Origin: an uncultured Collinsella sp.
GTDB lineage: Bacteria > Actinomycetota > Coriobacteriia > Coriobacteriales > Coriobacteriaceae
DNA: 64,000 nt
Direction: 5' to 3'
NCBI GenBank assembly: GCA_900538305.1
Contig: UPXY01000004.1
Coordinates: 62,001-126,000, forward strand
Shown here: piece by piece, positions 52,230 through 60,401 of the stretch
Numbering within the stretch: the first letter of the stretch is position 1
Layout: every line of letters starts with the position of its first letter
The notes under the pieces: generated by a model
The model's database searches: none
Told to the model about the DNA's origin: nothing
What the model saw: the letters and a program-made list of their open reading frames with translations, nothing else
Translations under genes and position numbers: made by a program

Positions 52230-53420
52230 ATGGCCAAGGAAAAGTTCGAGCGTACAAAGCCGCATGTTAACATCGGCACCATCGGCCACGTGGACCACGG
52301 CAAGACCACGCTGACCGCCGCCATCACCAAGGTTCTCTCCGAGACCGATGGCTGCAAGGCCGACTTCACCGCCTTTGAGAACATCGACAAGGCTCCCGAG
52401 GAGCGCGAGCGCGGCATCACCATCTCCGTCGCGCACGTCGAGTACGAGACCGCTGAGCGTCACTATGCTCACGTCGACTGCCCCGGCCACGCCGACTACA
52501 TCAAGAACATGATCTCCGGTGCTGCCCAGATGGACGGCGCTATCCTGGTCATCGCCGCTACCGACGGCCCCATGGCTCAGACCCGCGAGCACATCCTGCT
52601 CGCCCGTCAGGTCGGCGTGCCCTACATCGTCGTGTTCCTGAACAAGTGCGACATGGTTGACGACGAGGAGCTTATCGACCTCGTTGAGATGGAGACCCGT
52701 GAGCTCCTCTCCGAGTACGATTTCCCCGGCGACGACATCCCCGTCATCCGTGGTTCCGCTCTCGGCGCCCTCAACGGCGAGGAGAAGTGGTATGACTCCA
52801 TCCGTGAGCTCATGGCTGCCGTTGACGAGTACATCCCGACCCCCGAGCGCGACGACGCCAAGCCGTTCCTCATGGCCGTCGAGGACACCATGACCATTTC
52901 CGGCCGTGGTACCGTTGCGACCGGCCGTGTCGAGCGCGGCGTGCTCAAGCTCAACGAGCCCGTCGAGATCGTCGGCATCAAGGAGACCCAGTCCTCCGTC
53001 GCCACCGGCATCGAGATGTTCCGCAAGACCATGGACTTCTGCGAGGCTGGCGACAACGTCGGTATCCTCCTGCGCGGCATCAAGCGCGAGGACATCGAGC
53101 GCGGCCAGGTTCTCTGCAAGCCCGGTTCGGTGCACCCGCACACCAAGTTCACCGGCGAGGTCTACGTCCTCACCAAGGAGGAGGGCGGCCGCCACACGCC
53201 GTTCTTCGATGGCTACCGTCCGCAGTTCTACTTCCGTACCACTGACGTGACCGGCACCGTCAAGCTCCCCGAGGGCACCGAGATGGCCATGCCTGGTGAC
53301 CACATCACCATCGAGGGCGACCTCATTCACCCGATCGCCATGGAGGAGGGCCTGCGCTTCGCTATCCGCGAGGGTGGCCACACCGTCGGCTCCGGCGTCG
53401 TCTCCACCATCATCGAGTAA
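52230..53420 (+). CDS. tuf: Elongation factor Tu
   Basis: A 396-residue GTPase that delivers aminoacyl-tRNA to the ribosome. It has GHVDHGKTTLTAAIT (P loop), RGITISVAHVEYET (switch I), DCPGHADYIKNMI, NKCDMVDD and GSALGAL G motifs, followed by domains 2 and 3 complete to SGVVSTIIE. AAGGAGGAGG lies just before the ATG at 52230. It lies 90 bases after three tRNA genes, a common tRNA-tuf arrangement, and is followed by a strong terminator. GTCCCC-TC-GGGGAC forms a small leader hairpin at 52195. Confidence 0.97.
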   Translation: MAKEKFERTKPHVNIGTIGHVDHGKTTLTAAITKVLSETDGCKADFTAFENIDKAPEERERGITISVAHVEYETAERHYAHVDCPGHADYIKNMISGAAQMDGAILVIAATDGPMAQTREHILLARQVGVPYIVVFLNKCDMVDDEELIDLVEMETRELLSEYDFPGDDIPVIRGSALGALNGEEKWYDSIRELMAAVDEYIPTPERDDAKPFLMAVEDTMTISGRGTVATGRVERGVLKLNEPVEIVGIKETQSSVATGIEMFRKTMDFCEAGDNVGILLRGIKREDIERGQVLCKPGSVHPHTKFTGEVYVLTKEEGGRHTPFFDGYRPQFYFRTTDVTGTVKLPEGTEMAMPGDHITIEGDLIHPIAMEEGLRFAIREGGHTVGSGVVSTIIE

Positions 53421-53458
53421 CTTCGGGTAGCCGAGGTATTCGGATCGTGTGATCTTAG

Positions 53459-53492
53459 ACCCGGCTCCTCATCGCGAGGAGCCGGGTTCTTC
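53459..53492 (+). terminator. Intrinsic terminator after tuf
   Basis: ACCCGGCTCCTC (53459-53470) pairs with GAGGAGCCGGGT (53476-53487) around ATCGC, followed by TCTTC. Confidence 0.8.
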
Positions 53493-53497
53493 ATGAC

Positions 53498-53573
53498 GCA
53501 CCGTTTTCCAAATCGAACTCATCCTCTGCGCACGCACGCTGTACACACGAGAGTTCGCTTCGGAAAACGGTGC
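53498..53573. repeat. Inverted repeat GCACCGTTTTCC...GAACTC / GAGTTC...GGAAAACGGTGC
   Basis: Arms 53498-53520 and 53551-53573 pair, apart from an internal bulge. The loop holds GCGCACGCACGC. It lies between tuf and the rpmG promoter and is a palindrome unlike the other families, except for GACCGTTTTGG-like motifs at 56605. Confidence 0.7.
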
Positions 53574-53650
53574 AAGATGCGGGTTGTGCCCGCGACCTTG
53601 TGAGCGTTTATGGAACGCATCTGCAATTGCGTCTATCAGCGAATAAACCG

Positions 53651-53680
53651 TTGACAGAGTAAGAACGCAGATGCTATCGT
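53651..53680 (+). promoter_or_regulatory. Promoter of the rpmG-tRNA-Trp-secE-nusG-rplKA transcript
   Basis: A perfect TTGACA (53651-53656), an 18-base spacer and TATCGT (53675-53680) precede rpmG by about 47 bases. Confidence 0.6.
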
Positions 53681-53726
53681 ATTCCATCGTGCCCGTACGG
53701 GGCGGTATTTGGAGGTAATTAGTTTC

Positions 53727-53876
53727 ATGCGTACTCTCGTCACCCTTGCCTGCACCGAGTGCAAGCGTCGTAACTATACGACGACCAAGAACAAGGCAAC
53801 CATGCCCGATCGTATGGAGATCAAGAAGTATTGCCCCTGGTGCCGTCGCCATACGGTTCACAAGGAGACCCGTTAG
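53727..53876 (+). CDS. rpmG: 50S ribosomal protein L33
   Basis: A 49-residue zinc-ribbon ribosomal protein. MRTLVTLACTECKRRNYTTT begins the protein and CPWCRRHTVHKETR ends it, giving two CxxC pairs (CTEC and CPWC) for zinc. GGAGGTAATT precedes the ATG at 53727. It is too short for a 60-residue cut-off but its identity is clear. It starts the rpmG-tRNA-Trp-secE-nusG run. Confidence 0.95.
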   Translation: MRTLVTLACTECKRRNYTTTKNKATMPDRMEIKKYCPWCRRHTVHKETR

Positions 53877-53890
53877 TCTCCAACCTTTAC

Positions 53891-53966
53891 ACGCCAGTAG
53901 TTCAATTGGTAGAGCATCGGTCTCCAAAACCGAGTGTTGAGGGTTCGAGTCCTTCCTGGCGTGCCA
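53891..53966 (+). tRNA. tRNA-Trp (anticodon CCA), CCA end encoded
   Basis: The acceptor arm ACGCCAG pairs with CTGGCGT. The anticodon stem TCGGT/ACCGA encloses CTCCAAA, giving anticodon CCA. The T arm is GAGGG-TTCGAGT-CCTTC and GCCA ends the gene. A CGTAAGCC...GGCTTACG hairpin follows at 53978-54003. It lies between rpmG and secE, as in many actinobacteria. Confidence 0.94.
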
Positions 53967-54042
53967 GTCTTCAATCCGTAAGCCTCGATTTCGGGGCTTA
54001 CGGTTTCCTGTGTTAGGCGCTTTGCGCCTGGAGGTAGCGACC

Positions 54043-54465
54043 ATGGCCAACAAGAAGAACAAGAAGAAGGCTTCGCAGCGCAGCGCGCAGGCGCCCGCCG
54101 CTCCTGCCAAGGCTGAGGCCGCTTCTGCCGCCAAGAAATCCGTCTCGCGCAAGGGCTCCAAGGAAACCGAGAGCGCTTCGAAGAGCGTCGCGCGCGCTAA
54201 GGCTGAGATGAAGGCCGCGAAAGAGAAGGATAAGGCGAAGGCGAAGAGCAAGAAGGGCTCCAAGCCCGGCTTCTTCGGTGGCATCCGCAACTATCTTGCC
54301 GCGGTGCGTACCGAGATGCGTCGCGTCACCTGGCCGAGCAAGAAGGAGCTCATCAACTATTCGATCGTGGTGTGCGCTTCTCTTGTGGTCGTTGGCATCG
54401 TTATCGCCGCGCTCGATTTCGTGATCGGCGAGGGTCTCTTCCTCATCTCTGGATTAAGGAGCTAG
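54043..54465 (+). CDS. secE: Preprotein translocase subunit SecE
   Basis: A 140-residue inner-membrane subunit that clamps SecY. The conserved domain is at the end: FFGGIRNYLAAVRTEMRRVT, WPSKKELINY and one membrane helix (about 104-128, IVVCASLVVVGIVIAALDFVI). The first 75 residues are Lys/Ala/Ser-rich low complexity, much longer than usual for single-helix SecE (about 60-80 residues). The ATG at 54043 follows GGAGGTAGC. nusG begins three bases after the stop. Confidence 0.93.
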   Translation: MANKKNKKKASQRSAQAPAAPAKAEAASAAKKSVSRKGSKETESASKSVARAKAEMKAAKEKDKAKAKSKKGSKPGFFGGIRNYLAAVRTEMRRVTWPSKKELINYSIVVCASLVVVGIVIAALDFVIGEGLFLISGLRS

Positions 54466-54468
54466 GCC

Positions 54469-55005
54469 ATGTCGAAGCGTTGGTACGTTGTCCACACCTA
54501 TTCCGGCTACGAGAAGAGCGTTAAGACCGACCTCGAGCACCGCATCGAAACCATGGGGATGCAAGATCGCATCTTCGACATCGAGATTCCCATGGAGAGC
54601 GTGACCGAGATCAAAGAGGGCGGCAAGCGCGAGACCAAGGACGTCAAGATCTTCCCGGGCTATGTGCTTGTGCGCATGGAGATGGACGACGACGCCTGGA
54701 CTTGTGTGCGTAACACGCCCGGTGTCACCGGTTTTCTCGGCGCCAACGGCAAGCCGTCGCCGCTTTCACGCGATGAGTATAACAAGATGATGCGTAAGTC
54801 CAAGAAGGGCGAGGCTCCCAAGCGGATGTCCGTCGACCTCGAGGTGGGCACGCCGGTGCGCGTGACCTCCGGTCCCTTGGCGGATTTCAACGGTATGGTT
54901 TCCGAGGTCAACGCCGAATCTGGCAAGGTGAAGGTCATCCTCCAGATCTTCGGTCGCGATACGCCCGTCGAGCTTGGTTTCGACCAGATCGTCGTGGCGT
55001 TGTAA
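54469..55005 (+). CDS. nusG: Transcription antitermination factor NusG
   Basis: A 178-residue RNA polymerase-binding factor. The NGN domain starts KRWYVVHTYSGYEKSVKTDL and holds KIFPGYVLVRMEMDDDAW. The KOW domain has VGTPVRVTSGPLADFNGMVS and ends with LGFDQIVVAL. Length and order are normal. It is tightly linked to secE and followed by rplK and rplA, the common order. Confidence 0.97.
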   Translation: MSKRWYVVHTYSGYEKSVKTDLEHRIETMGMQDRIFDIEIPMESVTEIKEGGKRETKDVKIFPGYVLVRMEMDDDAWTCVRNTPGVTGFLGANGKPSPLSRDEYNKMMRKSKKGEAPKRMSVDLEVGTPVRVTSGPLADFNGMVSEVNAESGKVKVILQIFGRDTPVELGFDQIVVAL

Positions 55006-55126
55006 GGCTGGTTGTTCGCGCGCCGGCGCTTCGTCCCCGGACTGCTCATCTGGGGGCGTGCTTCTAACGCGGGGGCGCTAACGATACGTTTGATTCACTT
55101 CGCTTTCGGTTCAGGAAGGTTTTGAG

Positions 55127-55555
55127 ATGGCTGATAAGAAGGTTGCAACCGTCATCAAGCTTCAGATTCCTGCCGGTCAGGCCAACCCGGCGCCCCCCGT
55201 GGGTCCCGCCCTTGGTGCTGCCCAGGTTAACATCATGCAGTTCTGCCAGGCGTTCAATGCCGCCACGCAGGACAAGATGGGCGACGTCATCCCCGTCGTC
55301 ATCACGGTCTTCGAGGATCGCACGTTCGATTTCGAGTGCCACACCCCGCCTGCGGCGCACCTCATCAAGAAGGAGCTCAAGCTCAAGAGCGGTTCCGCCG
55401 TGCCGCAGCGTGACAAGGTTGGCCAGCTCACCGACGAGCAGCTCACCAAAATCGCCGAGATCAAGATGCCCGACCTCAACGCCAACGACATTGAGGCCGC
55501 TAAGAAGATCGTCGCCGGTACCGCCCGTTCCATGGGCGTGACCATCGCCGAGTAA
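55127..55555 (+). CDS. rplK: 50S ribosomal protein L11
   Basis: A 142-residue rRNA-binding protein of the GTPase-associated centre. It starts MADKKVATVIKLQIPAGQAN with PPVGPALGAAQVNIMQFCQA, the N-terminal thiostrepton-region loop. The C-terminal RNA-binding helices end KKIVAGTARSMGVTIAE. The ATG at 55127 follows a GGAAGG site. A spacer of 121 bases separates it from nusG and no clear terminator is seen there. Confidence 0.97.
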   Translation: MADKKVATVIKLQIPAGQANPAPPVGPALGAAQVNIMQFCQAFNAATQDKMGDVIPVVITVFEDRTFDFECHTPPAAHLIKKELKLKSGSAVPQRDKVGQLTDEQLTKIAEIKMPDLNANDIEAAKKIVAGTARSMGVTIAE

Positions 55556-55687
55556 CGTTGCTTTCTACGGGTGCGTCGAGATGGCGCACCCGTTTGCGGG
55601 TTTACCGCTCCGGTGAAGCCGCTCGCGCGCAATAGGGCGCGCAACGATGTGGGAGGGCACGAGCCCTGTGACCACAGGAGGTAGAAC

Positions 55688-56395
55688 ATGCCGAAGCATG
55701 GAAAGAATTTCCGCGCCGCTGCGGAGAAGGTCGAGAAGTTCAAGCTCTACAAGCCGCTCGAGGCTGTCCGCCTGGTGAAGGAGGTCGCTCCCGCCAAGTT
55801 CGACGAGACCGTCGAGGCGCACTTCCGTCTGGGCATCGACACCCGTAAGGCCGACCAGAACATTCGTGGCTCCATCTCCCTGCCTCATGGCACCGGCAAG
55901 ACCGTCCGCGTGGCCGTCTTCGCCGAGGGCGAGAAGGCTCGCGAGGCCGAAGAGGCTGGCGCCGATGTCGTCGGCTCCGACGAGCTCGTGGCCGCCATCC
56001 AGGGTGGCGAGATCAACTTCGACGCTGCGATCGCTACGCCGAACATGATGGCCAAGGTCGGTCGCATCGGTAAGATCCTTGGCCCCCGTGGCCTCATGCC
56101 GAACCCCAAGCTCGGCACCGTGACCATGGACGTCGCCAAGATGGTCGGCGAGCTCAAGGCCGGCCGTGTCGAGTATCGTGCCGACCGTTACGGCATCTGC
56201 CACGTGCCGGTGGGCAAGGTCTCCTTCGACGATCAGAAGCTCGTCGAGAACTACGCTGCGCTCTACACCGAGATCCTGCGCGTGAAGCCGTCTTCCGCTA
56301 AGGGTCGCTACGTGAAGAGCATCGCGCTCAGCTCCACCATGGGCCCCGGCGTCAAGGTCGACTCGTCCGTGACCCGCGACTTCATGGCTGAGTAG
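55688..56395 (+). CDS. rplA: 50S ribosomal protein L1
   Basis: A 235-residue rRNA-binding protein that forms the L1 stalk and in many bacteria represses its own operon. It has PKHGKNFRAAAEKVEKFKLY, GTGKTVRVAVFAEGEKA, LGPRGLMPNPKLGTVT and a normal end near SVTRDFMAE. CAGGAGGTAG precedes the ATG at 55688. A hairpin CGGGTGCG/CGCACCCG (55568-55592) lies in the leader and could be a control site. A terminator follows. Confidence 0.97.
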   Translation: MPKHGKNFRAAAEKVEKFKLYKPLEAVRLVKEVAPAKFDETVEAHFRLGIDTRKADQNIRGSISLPHGTGKTVRVAVFAEGEKAREAEEAGADVVGSDELVAAIQGGEINFDAAIATPNMMAKVGRIGKILGPRGLMPNPKLGTVTMDVAKMVGELKAGRVEYRADRYGICHVPVGKVSFDDQKLVENYAALYTEILRVKPSSAKGRYVKSIALSSTMGPGVKVDSSVTRDFMAE

Positions 56396-56426
56396 CCTGC
56401 GCCCGCTAACAGCAGCTGTCCACAGA

Positions 56427-56461
56427 AAGCCCGGTTGCCCCTCTGGCAGCCGGGCTTTTTT
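56427..56461 (+). terminator. Intrinsic terminator after rplA
   Basis: AAGCCCGGTTGCC (56427-56439) pairs with GGCAGCCGGGCTT (56445-56457) with one bulge, followed by TTTT. Confidence 0.9.
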
Positions 56462-56604
56462 CATGCCGCAGCATGACCTCGGTGCCGGTTGCAACGGCCA
56501 TGCCAAGCCGCGCGCCGGCGGGGAGCGACGAGCAGCACCACCGCCCTTCCTTCGGCGTGGCAGCTGCACCCGGCACCGCCGTCACGCGCACACGGTATAC
56601 GTAA
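56462..56604. other. Spacer after the rplA terminator; no gene supported
   Basis: Open frames on the minus strand here start inside the 56605 palindrome and run into the terminator, with no good ribosome site. I see no supported gene. Confidence 0.35.
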
Positions 56605-56662
56605 TTGAAGTCCCCGATTTGACCGTTTTGGATGCGTAAAACGGTCAAATCAAGGACTTCAA
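56605..56662. repeat. 25-bp inverted repeat TTGAAGTCC...GACCGTTTT
   Basis: TTGAAGTCCCCGATTTGACC (continuing GTTTT, 56605-56629) is followed by an 8-base loop and its complement (56638-56662), with one mismatch. It lies between rplA and padR. Confidence 0.75.
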
Positions 56663-56750
56663 CAGTCTATTCTGGGGCAAAAAGGCTCGGACGAGGAGGC
56701 TCGCGTACAAGGAGACTCACGTTCAAGGAATATATTTCTCAAAAAGTATA

Positions 56751-56779
56751 TCGACACACATAGTACTCTATGTTACAGT
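56751..56779 (+). promoter_or_regulatory. padR promoter with a palindrome filling the spacer
   Basis: -35 TCGACA (56751-56756) and -10 TACAGT (56774-56779) are separated by exactly 17 bases. The spacer holds the perfect palindrome ACATAG-TACT-CTATGT (56758-56773). This is the expected layout for an autorepressed PadR gene. Confidence 0.65.
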
Positions 56780-56832
56780 GGGCACAGCGGGCGAGAATAG
56801 ACGCCCGATGTCGATTGCCAGGAGGTGAGCCC

Positions 56833-57183
56833 ATGACGACGCGAGACGCGGTAAGTGACCTCATCCGAGGAAACATCGATGCGATCATCCTATGTACCCT
56901 CACGAATGGTGACAGCTACGGTTACGAGATCCTGAAGGAAATCGCCACGGCGAGCCAAGGCGAGTACGAGATGAAGGAGCCGTCGCTCTACACGAGCCTC
57001 AAGAGGCTGGAAAAGCAGGGATTCGTTGAGAGCTACTGGGGTGATGAAACGCAAGGTGCGCGCCGTAAGTACTATCGCGTGACGCCGAACGGCGCAATCG
57101 AACTCGATGAGGCGAAGGAGCGCTGGGTGCGCGTGCGCCGCATCATCGACAGGCTGCTGAGGCAGAACGGAGGAGACCGATGA
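56833..57183 (+). CDS. PadR-family transcriptional regulator
   Basis: A 116-residue winged-helix repressor. It shows LIRGNIDAIILCTLTNGDSY followed by GYEILKEIA and the wing SLYTSLKRLEKQGFVESYW, then GARRKYYRVTPNG, all typical of PadR. The ATG at 56833 follows AGGAGGTGAG. The TGA overlaps the ATG of the next gene (ATGA at 57180), so both are made together. It is probably autoregulated at the palindrome in its promoter. The signal it senses is unknown. Confidence 0.92.
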   Translation: MTTRDAVSDLIRGNIDAIILCTLTNGDSYGYEILKEIATASQGEYEMKEPSLYTSLKRLEKQGFVESYWGDETQGARRKYYRVTPNGAIELDEAKERWVRVRRIIDRLLRQNGGDR

Positions 57184-58331
57184 GCGAATTGCGTATGTAC
57201 GTCGAGCATCTGTTCGAAGGTCGGGTGCTCACGGCCGAGATGATTGAGCTCAAGGAAGAGATCTACGGGAACCTAGTCGCACGCTACGAGGACTATGTCG
57301 CGGGCGGCATGGGTGAAGCCGAGGCGCTCGCGCAGGCAAAAGCGAGTATCACGAGCATCGACGATGTGCTTGCGGGTGAAGGTGAGGACGTGGCCGAAGG
57401 TGCGGCGTCCAGTGCGTCTGAAGATGCGGAGCCGACGGCTGTGCACGCATCCGATGACAATGCGAGCGAGTCGACTTGTGAAGAAGGTGCTGCGACGGAG
57501 GACGCTGCCGCTACGATAGTCCAGCCCGCACCTGCGACGGCATCCACCGCCGATGCTTCGGAGCATGCGAACCCCTGGCTGAAGATCCTGGTCGTTGCGG
57601 CGGCGATCATCGCGGTGATCCTCGCAGCCGTGGTGGTGTGGAACGTCGTGCTCGAGCCGACCGGCGACCAGTTGGAAGATACGGTCGAAGACGTCGTCGA
57701 CGCGACGGTGGCAGGAGATGCTGGGCAGACGAGCAACGGCAACAACCAGGATGCCGGGTCTGGCAACGGCACCGGCACGAATGCGAATACTTCGAACACG
57801 CCTACCTTCAGCGACCCTGAAGACCAGCGCGAGTACGAGGCAACCATGGCGGTGCTGGACGAGATCGACGTTCACGATCCCACAACGCTGCAGGTGTATA
57901 CCGGCGACAGCCAGCCGTCTAGCGTGTTCTTCGAGAACCTGCCGTTGGGTTCGTATGTTTCTACCGACGATACCGTTCAGGTCAACGCGAATACGTTCGA
58001 GGTCTACTATACGAACGTTTCGGAGGACATCGATGGCGATGCTATCGACCGCGCTATCGTGTACAACGCAGCTGCTGCATTCAGCGCCTATCCCAATCTG
58101 CAGTACCTGAACGTGGTCGTCCACGAGGCATATGACGAGCATCACGATGCCGATGTGTATGCCTTCGGTCGCAGCCAGCTCGAGCGCGCGTTCGCCAATG
58201 CGAGCGGTGACGCCGTCACACAGTTCAACAGCTCGCTCTTCGAGTCCGAGGTGAGTTGGGACGTGGTGCGCCAGCAGGTCGATCGCCATGACTTCTGCGA
58301 CCATCAGATGGACATGGCCGAACGCAGCTAA
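57180..58331 (+). CDS. Membrane protein with permease-prefix-like N-terminus, PadR partner
   Basis: A 383-residue protein. Residues 1-60 (SELRMYVEHLFEGRVLTAEM, then DYVAGGMGEAEALAQAKASI) resemble the short helical prefix domain of DUF1700/permease-prefix proteins often paired with PadR. An acidic low-complexity linker follows, then one membrane helix (about residues 139-162, ILVVAAAIIAVILAAVVVWN). The rest (about 165-383) is an outside acidic region of unknown fold. The function is probably tied to envelope stress or adaptation, but this is inference. The start overlaps padR by four bases. Confidence 0.75.
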   Translation: MSELRMYVEHLFEGRVLTAEMIELKEEIYGNLVARYEDYVAGGMGEAEALAQAKASITSIDDVLAGEGEDVAEGAASSASEDAEPTAVHASDDNASESTCEEGAATEDAAATIVQPAPATASTADASEHANPWLKILVVAAAIIAVILAAVVVWNVVLEPTGDQLEDTVEDVVDATVAGDAGQTSNGNNQDAGSGNGTGTNANTSNTPTFSDPEDQREYEATMAVLDEIDVHDPTTLQVYTGDSQPSSVFFENLPLGSYVSTDDTVQVNANTFEVYYTNVSEDIDGDAIDRAIVYNAAAAFSAYPNLQYLNVVVHEAYDEHHDADVYAFGRSQLERAFANASGDAVTQFNSSLFESEVSWDVVRQQVDRHDFCDHQMDMAERS

Positions 58332-58332
58332 C

Positions 58333-58435
58333 AGGTAAATTTACCCCAGGGTTTTTAACATCTGCGCCCCGAGTAGGTCTCCTGCTCGGGGCGCCTTTCT
58401 GTGCAATGTTAAAAACCCCTGGAGTAAATTTACCT
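58333..58435. terminator. Long inverted repeat with nested hairpin, TAACCCC family
   Basis: Left arm 58333-58361 (AGGTAAATTTACCCCAGGGT then TTTTAACAT) and right arm 58406-58435 pair almost fully. The loop contains a strong GCGCCCCGAG/CTCGGGGCGC stem (58364-58373 and 58385-58394) followed by CTTTCT, so it can serve as a terminator for the membrane-protein gene. The arms resemble the TGTAAAATAACCCC family. Confidence 0.75.
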
Positions 58436-58454
58436 AGGGCACGGTCAAGCCTTG

Positions 58455-58463
58455 TGGTACACT
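58455..58463 (+). promoter_or_regulatory. Extended -10 promoter of the leu operon
   Basis: TGGTACACT is an extended -10 (TGn plus TACACT). No good -35 is seen 17 bases upstream. It lies 58 bases before the leader peptide. Confidence 0.4.
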
Positions 58464-58520
58464 TTACCCCAATGCAGTGACGGCCGGTTCACCCGGCAGC
58501 TGCGAGCGAGAGGATGGGAC

Positions 58521-58625
58521 ATGAAGCGTCAGGCCAACAAGGGACTCGCCACCGCCCAGGCGGCGTTCTGTGTTGCGCAGCTTCTATCCCTAGACGAGCT
58601 ACTACTAAGCGCTGATACGCGCTAG
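58521..58625 (+). CDS. Leucine leader peptide of the leu attenuator
   Basis: A 34-residue ORF behind AGAGGA. The second half reads Q-L-L-S-L-D-E-L-L-L-S. It holds seven Leu codons, five of them CTA, which is a rare codon in this G/C-rich genome. Ribosome stalling on these codons when charged tRNA-Leu is short would change the fold of the following RNA. The codon choice and the adjacent hairpin make transcription attenuation of leuA likely. Confidence 0.82.
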   Translation: MKRQANKGLATAQAAFCVAQLLSLDELLLSADTR

Positions 58626-58659
58626 GGTACTTCGTCCCGCTCGGATTATTCGACCTTTT

Positions 58660-58717
58660 GAAGCACCCCATCGCGTATCAAGCCCGACGAGCAGGGCGCA
58701 TCGCGACGGGGTGCTTC
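58660..58717 (+). terminator. Attenuator hairpin before leuA
   Basis: GAAGCACCCCATCGCG (58660-58675) pairs along its whole length with CGCGACGGGGTGCTTC (58702-58717), with one G-U pair, followed by TCCTTA. It lies 34 bases after the leader peptide stop. The U-tract is weak, so pausing or an alternative stem may matter. Confidence 0.7.
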
Positions 58718-58801
58718 TCCTTATGCAGCGAACATACGCGATACGCCTCCTGCTACGTACGCCCGGCGCGGGCAGCCAGTCCAGCTAAGACAGGAGGAAC
58801 C

Positions 58802-60325
58802 ATGACCCGCAAGATCCACATCTTCGATACCACGCTCCGCGACGGTGAGCAGTCGCCCGGTGCCAGCATGAACACCGAGGAGAAGCTCGTCATCGCGCGG
58901 CAACTCATCCGCATGAACGTCGACGTCATCGAGGCGGGCTTTCCGATCTCGAGCCCTGGTGACTTCAAGAGCGTGGAAGAGATCGGCCGTATCGCGGGGG
59001 ATGCGTGCACGGTGTGCGGCCTCACGCGCGCGGTGGACAAGGACATCGAGGTCGCGGCCGAGGCGCTGAAGACCGCCAAGCGCCCGCGCATCCATACCGG
59101 CCTGGGCGTCTCGCCGAGTCATCTGCGCGACAAGCTGCGCATGACCGAGGACGAGGCCATCGAGCGCGCCATCCATGCCGTGAAGCTTGCCCGCAACTTC
59201 GTGGACGACGTCGAGTTCTATGCCGAAGATGCCGGTCGCGCGGACCAGGATTTTCTCGTGCGGATCGTCGAGGCGGCGGTGAAGGCGGGCGCCACGGTGG
59301 TGAATATCCCGGACACGACGGGCTACAACATGCCATGGGCGTTCGGCGCGCGCATTCGCGATCTGCGCGAGCGCGTGGACGGCATCGAGGACGTCACCAT
59401 CTCCGTACATACGCACAACGACCTCGGTATGGCCACGGCGCTTGCCATCGAGGCGGTGCGCAACGGCGCCACGCAGGTTGAGTGCACCATCAATGGCCTG
59501 GGCGAGCGCGCTGGTAACACGGCGCTCGAAGAGGTCGTCATGGCGATTCGCATGCATGGGCAGGAGCTCGATGCGCACACGGACATCGTGACGCAGGAGC
59601 TCACGCGAGCCTCGAAGCTCGTGAGTTCGATCACCGGCATGACGGTGCAGGCGAATAAGGCGATCGTGGGTGCGAACGCGTTCGCGCACTCGAGCGGCAT
59701 CCATCAGGACGGCGTGCTTAAGGCGCGCGATACCTACGAGATCATCGATCCTGCCGATGTGGGCGCCGGCGGCTCGCAGATCATCCTTACGGCGCGCTCG
59801 GGCCATGCGGCGCTGCGCCATCGTATGAGCGAACTGGGCTTCACGTTCACGGATGAGGAGTTCGAAGGCATCTACCAGAGCTTTCTCGAGGTGGCGGACA
59901 AGAAGAAGGAAGTGTACGACGAGGATCTGGAGTCGATCGTTCACGAGCGCGAACGCGTGAGCACGGCGGTGTGGAACCTCGATGCGGTGCAAGTTTCCTG
60001 CGGCTTCCCACTCACCCCGACGGCGACTATCACGCTTACGAACATGGGCGGCGAGACGTTTACCGAATGCGCGTACGGCACCGGTCCCATCGATGCGGCG
60101 TACAAGGCGGTCGATAAGATCGTGGCCGTGGCGAACGACCTCAATGAGTTCAGCGTGAAGGCGGTGACGCGCGGCATCGACGCGCTCGGCGAGGTGACGG
60201 TCCGTGTGACGGCTGAGAACGGCGAGGTGTACATCGGCCGTGGTTCGGACGGCGACATCATTGTCTCGTCGACGAAGGCGTATCTCAACGCGCTGAACCG
60301 CCTTATCTCCGACCAGAAGAATTAA
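58802..60325 (+). CDS. leuA: 2-isopropylmalate synthase LeuA
   Basis: A 507-residue enzyme that condenses acetyl-CoA with 2-ketoisovalerate, the first leucine-specific step. The HMGL-like barrel starts with HIFDTTLRDGEQSPGASM, has the metal ligands in VHTHNDLGMA, and NGLGERAGNTALEE. The C-terminal allosteric domain (about 390-507, WNLDAVQVSCG onward) supports leucine feedback. I use the ATG at 58802 behind AGGAGGAAC; the frame reading further upstream runs through the attenuator. leuC follows 76 bases later. Confidence 0.96.
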   Translation: MTRKIHIFDTTLRDGEQSPGASMNTEEKLVIARQLIRMNVDVIEAGFPISSPGDFKSVEEIGRIAGDACTVCGLTRAVDKDIEVAAEALKTAKRPRIHTGLGVSPSHLRDKLRMTEDEAIERAIHAVKLARNFVDDVEFYAEDAGRADQDFLVRIVEAAVKAGATVVNIPDTTGYNMPWAFGARIRDLRERVDGIEDVTISVHTHNDLGMATALAIEAVRNGATQVECTINGLGERAGNTALEEVVMAIRMHGQELDAHTDIVTQELTRASKLVSSITGMTVQANKAIVGANAFAHSSGIHQDGVLKARDTYEIIDPADVGAGGSQIILTARSGHAALRHRMSELGFTFTDEEFEGIYQSFLEVADKKKEVYDEDLESIVHERERVSTAVWNLDAVQVSCGFPLTPTATITLTNMGGETFTECAYGTGPIDAAYKAVDKIVAVANDLNEFSVKAVTRGIDALGEVTVRVTAENGEVYIGRGSDGDIIVSSTKAYLNALNRLISDQKN

Positions 60326-60326
60326 G

Positions 60327-60358
60327 TGTGACAACTTCCCCGGAGGAAACTGTCACAC
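60327..60358. repeat. Hairpin GTGTGACA / TGTCACAC between leuA and leuC
   Basis: Eight-base arms at 60327-60334 and 60351-60358 flank ACTTCCCCGGAGGAAAC, which itself pairs TTCC with GGAA. A related half-site GTGTGACAGTTTCCCC occurs at about 62346, before leuB. Confidence 0.5.
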
Positions 60359-60401
60359 ACGCCTGTCCGATACCTCTTCATTAACAGGAAGGATTGAACC
60401 A

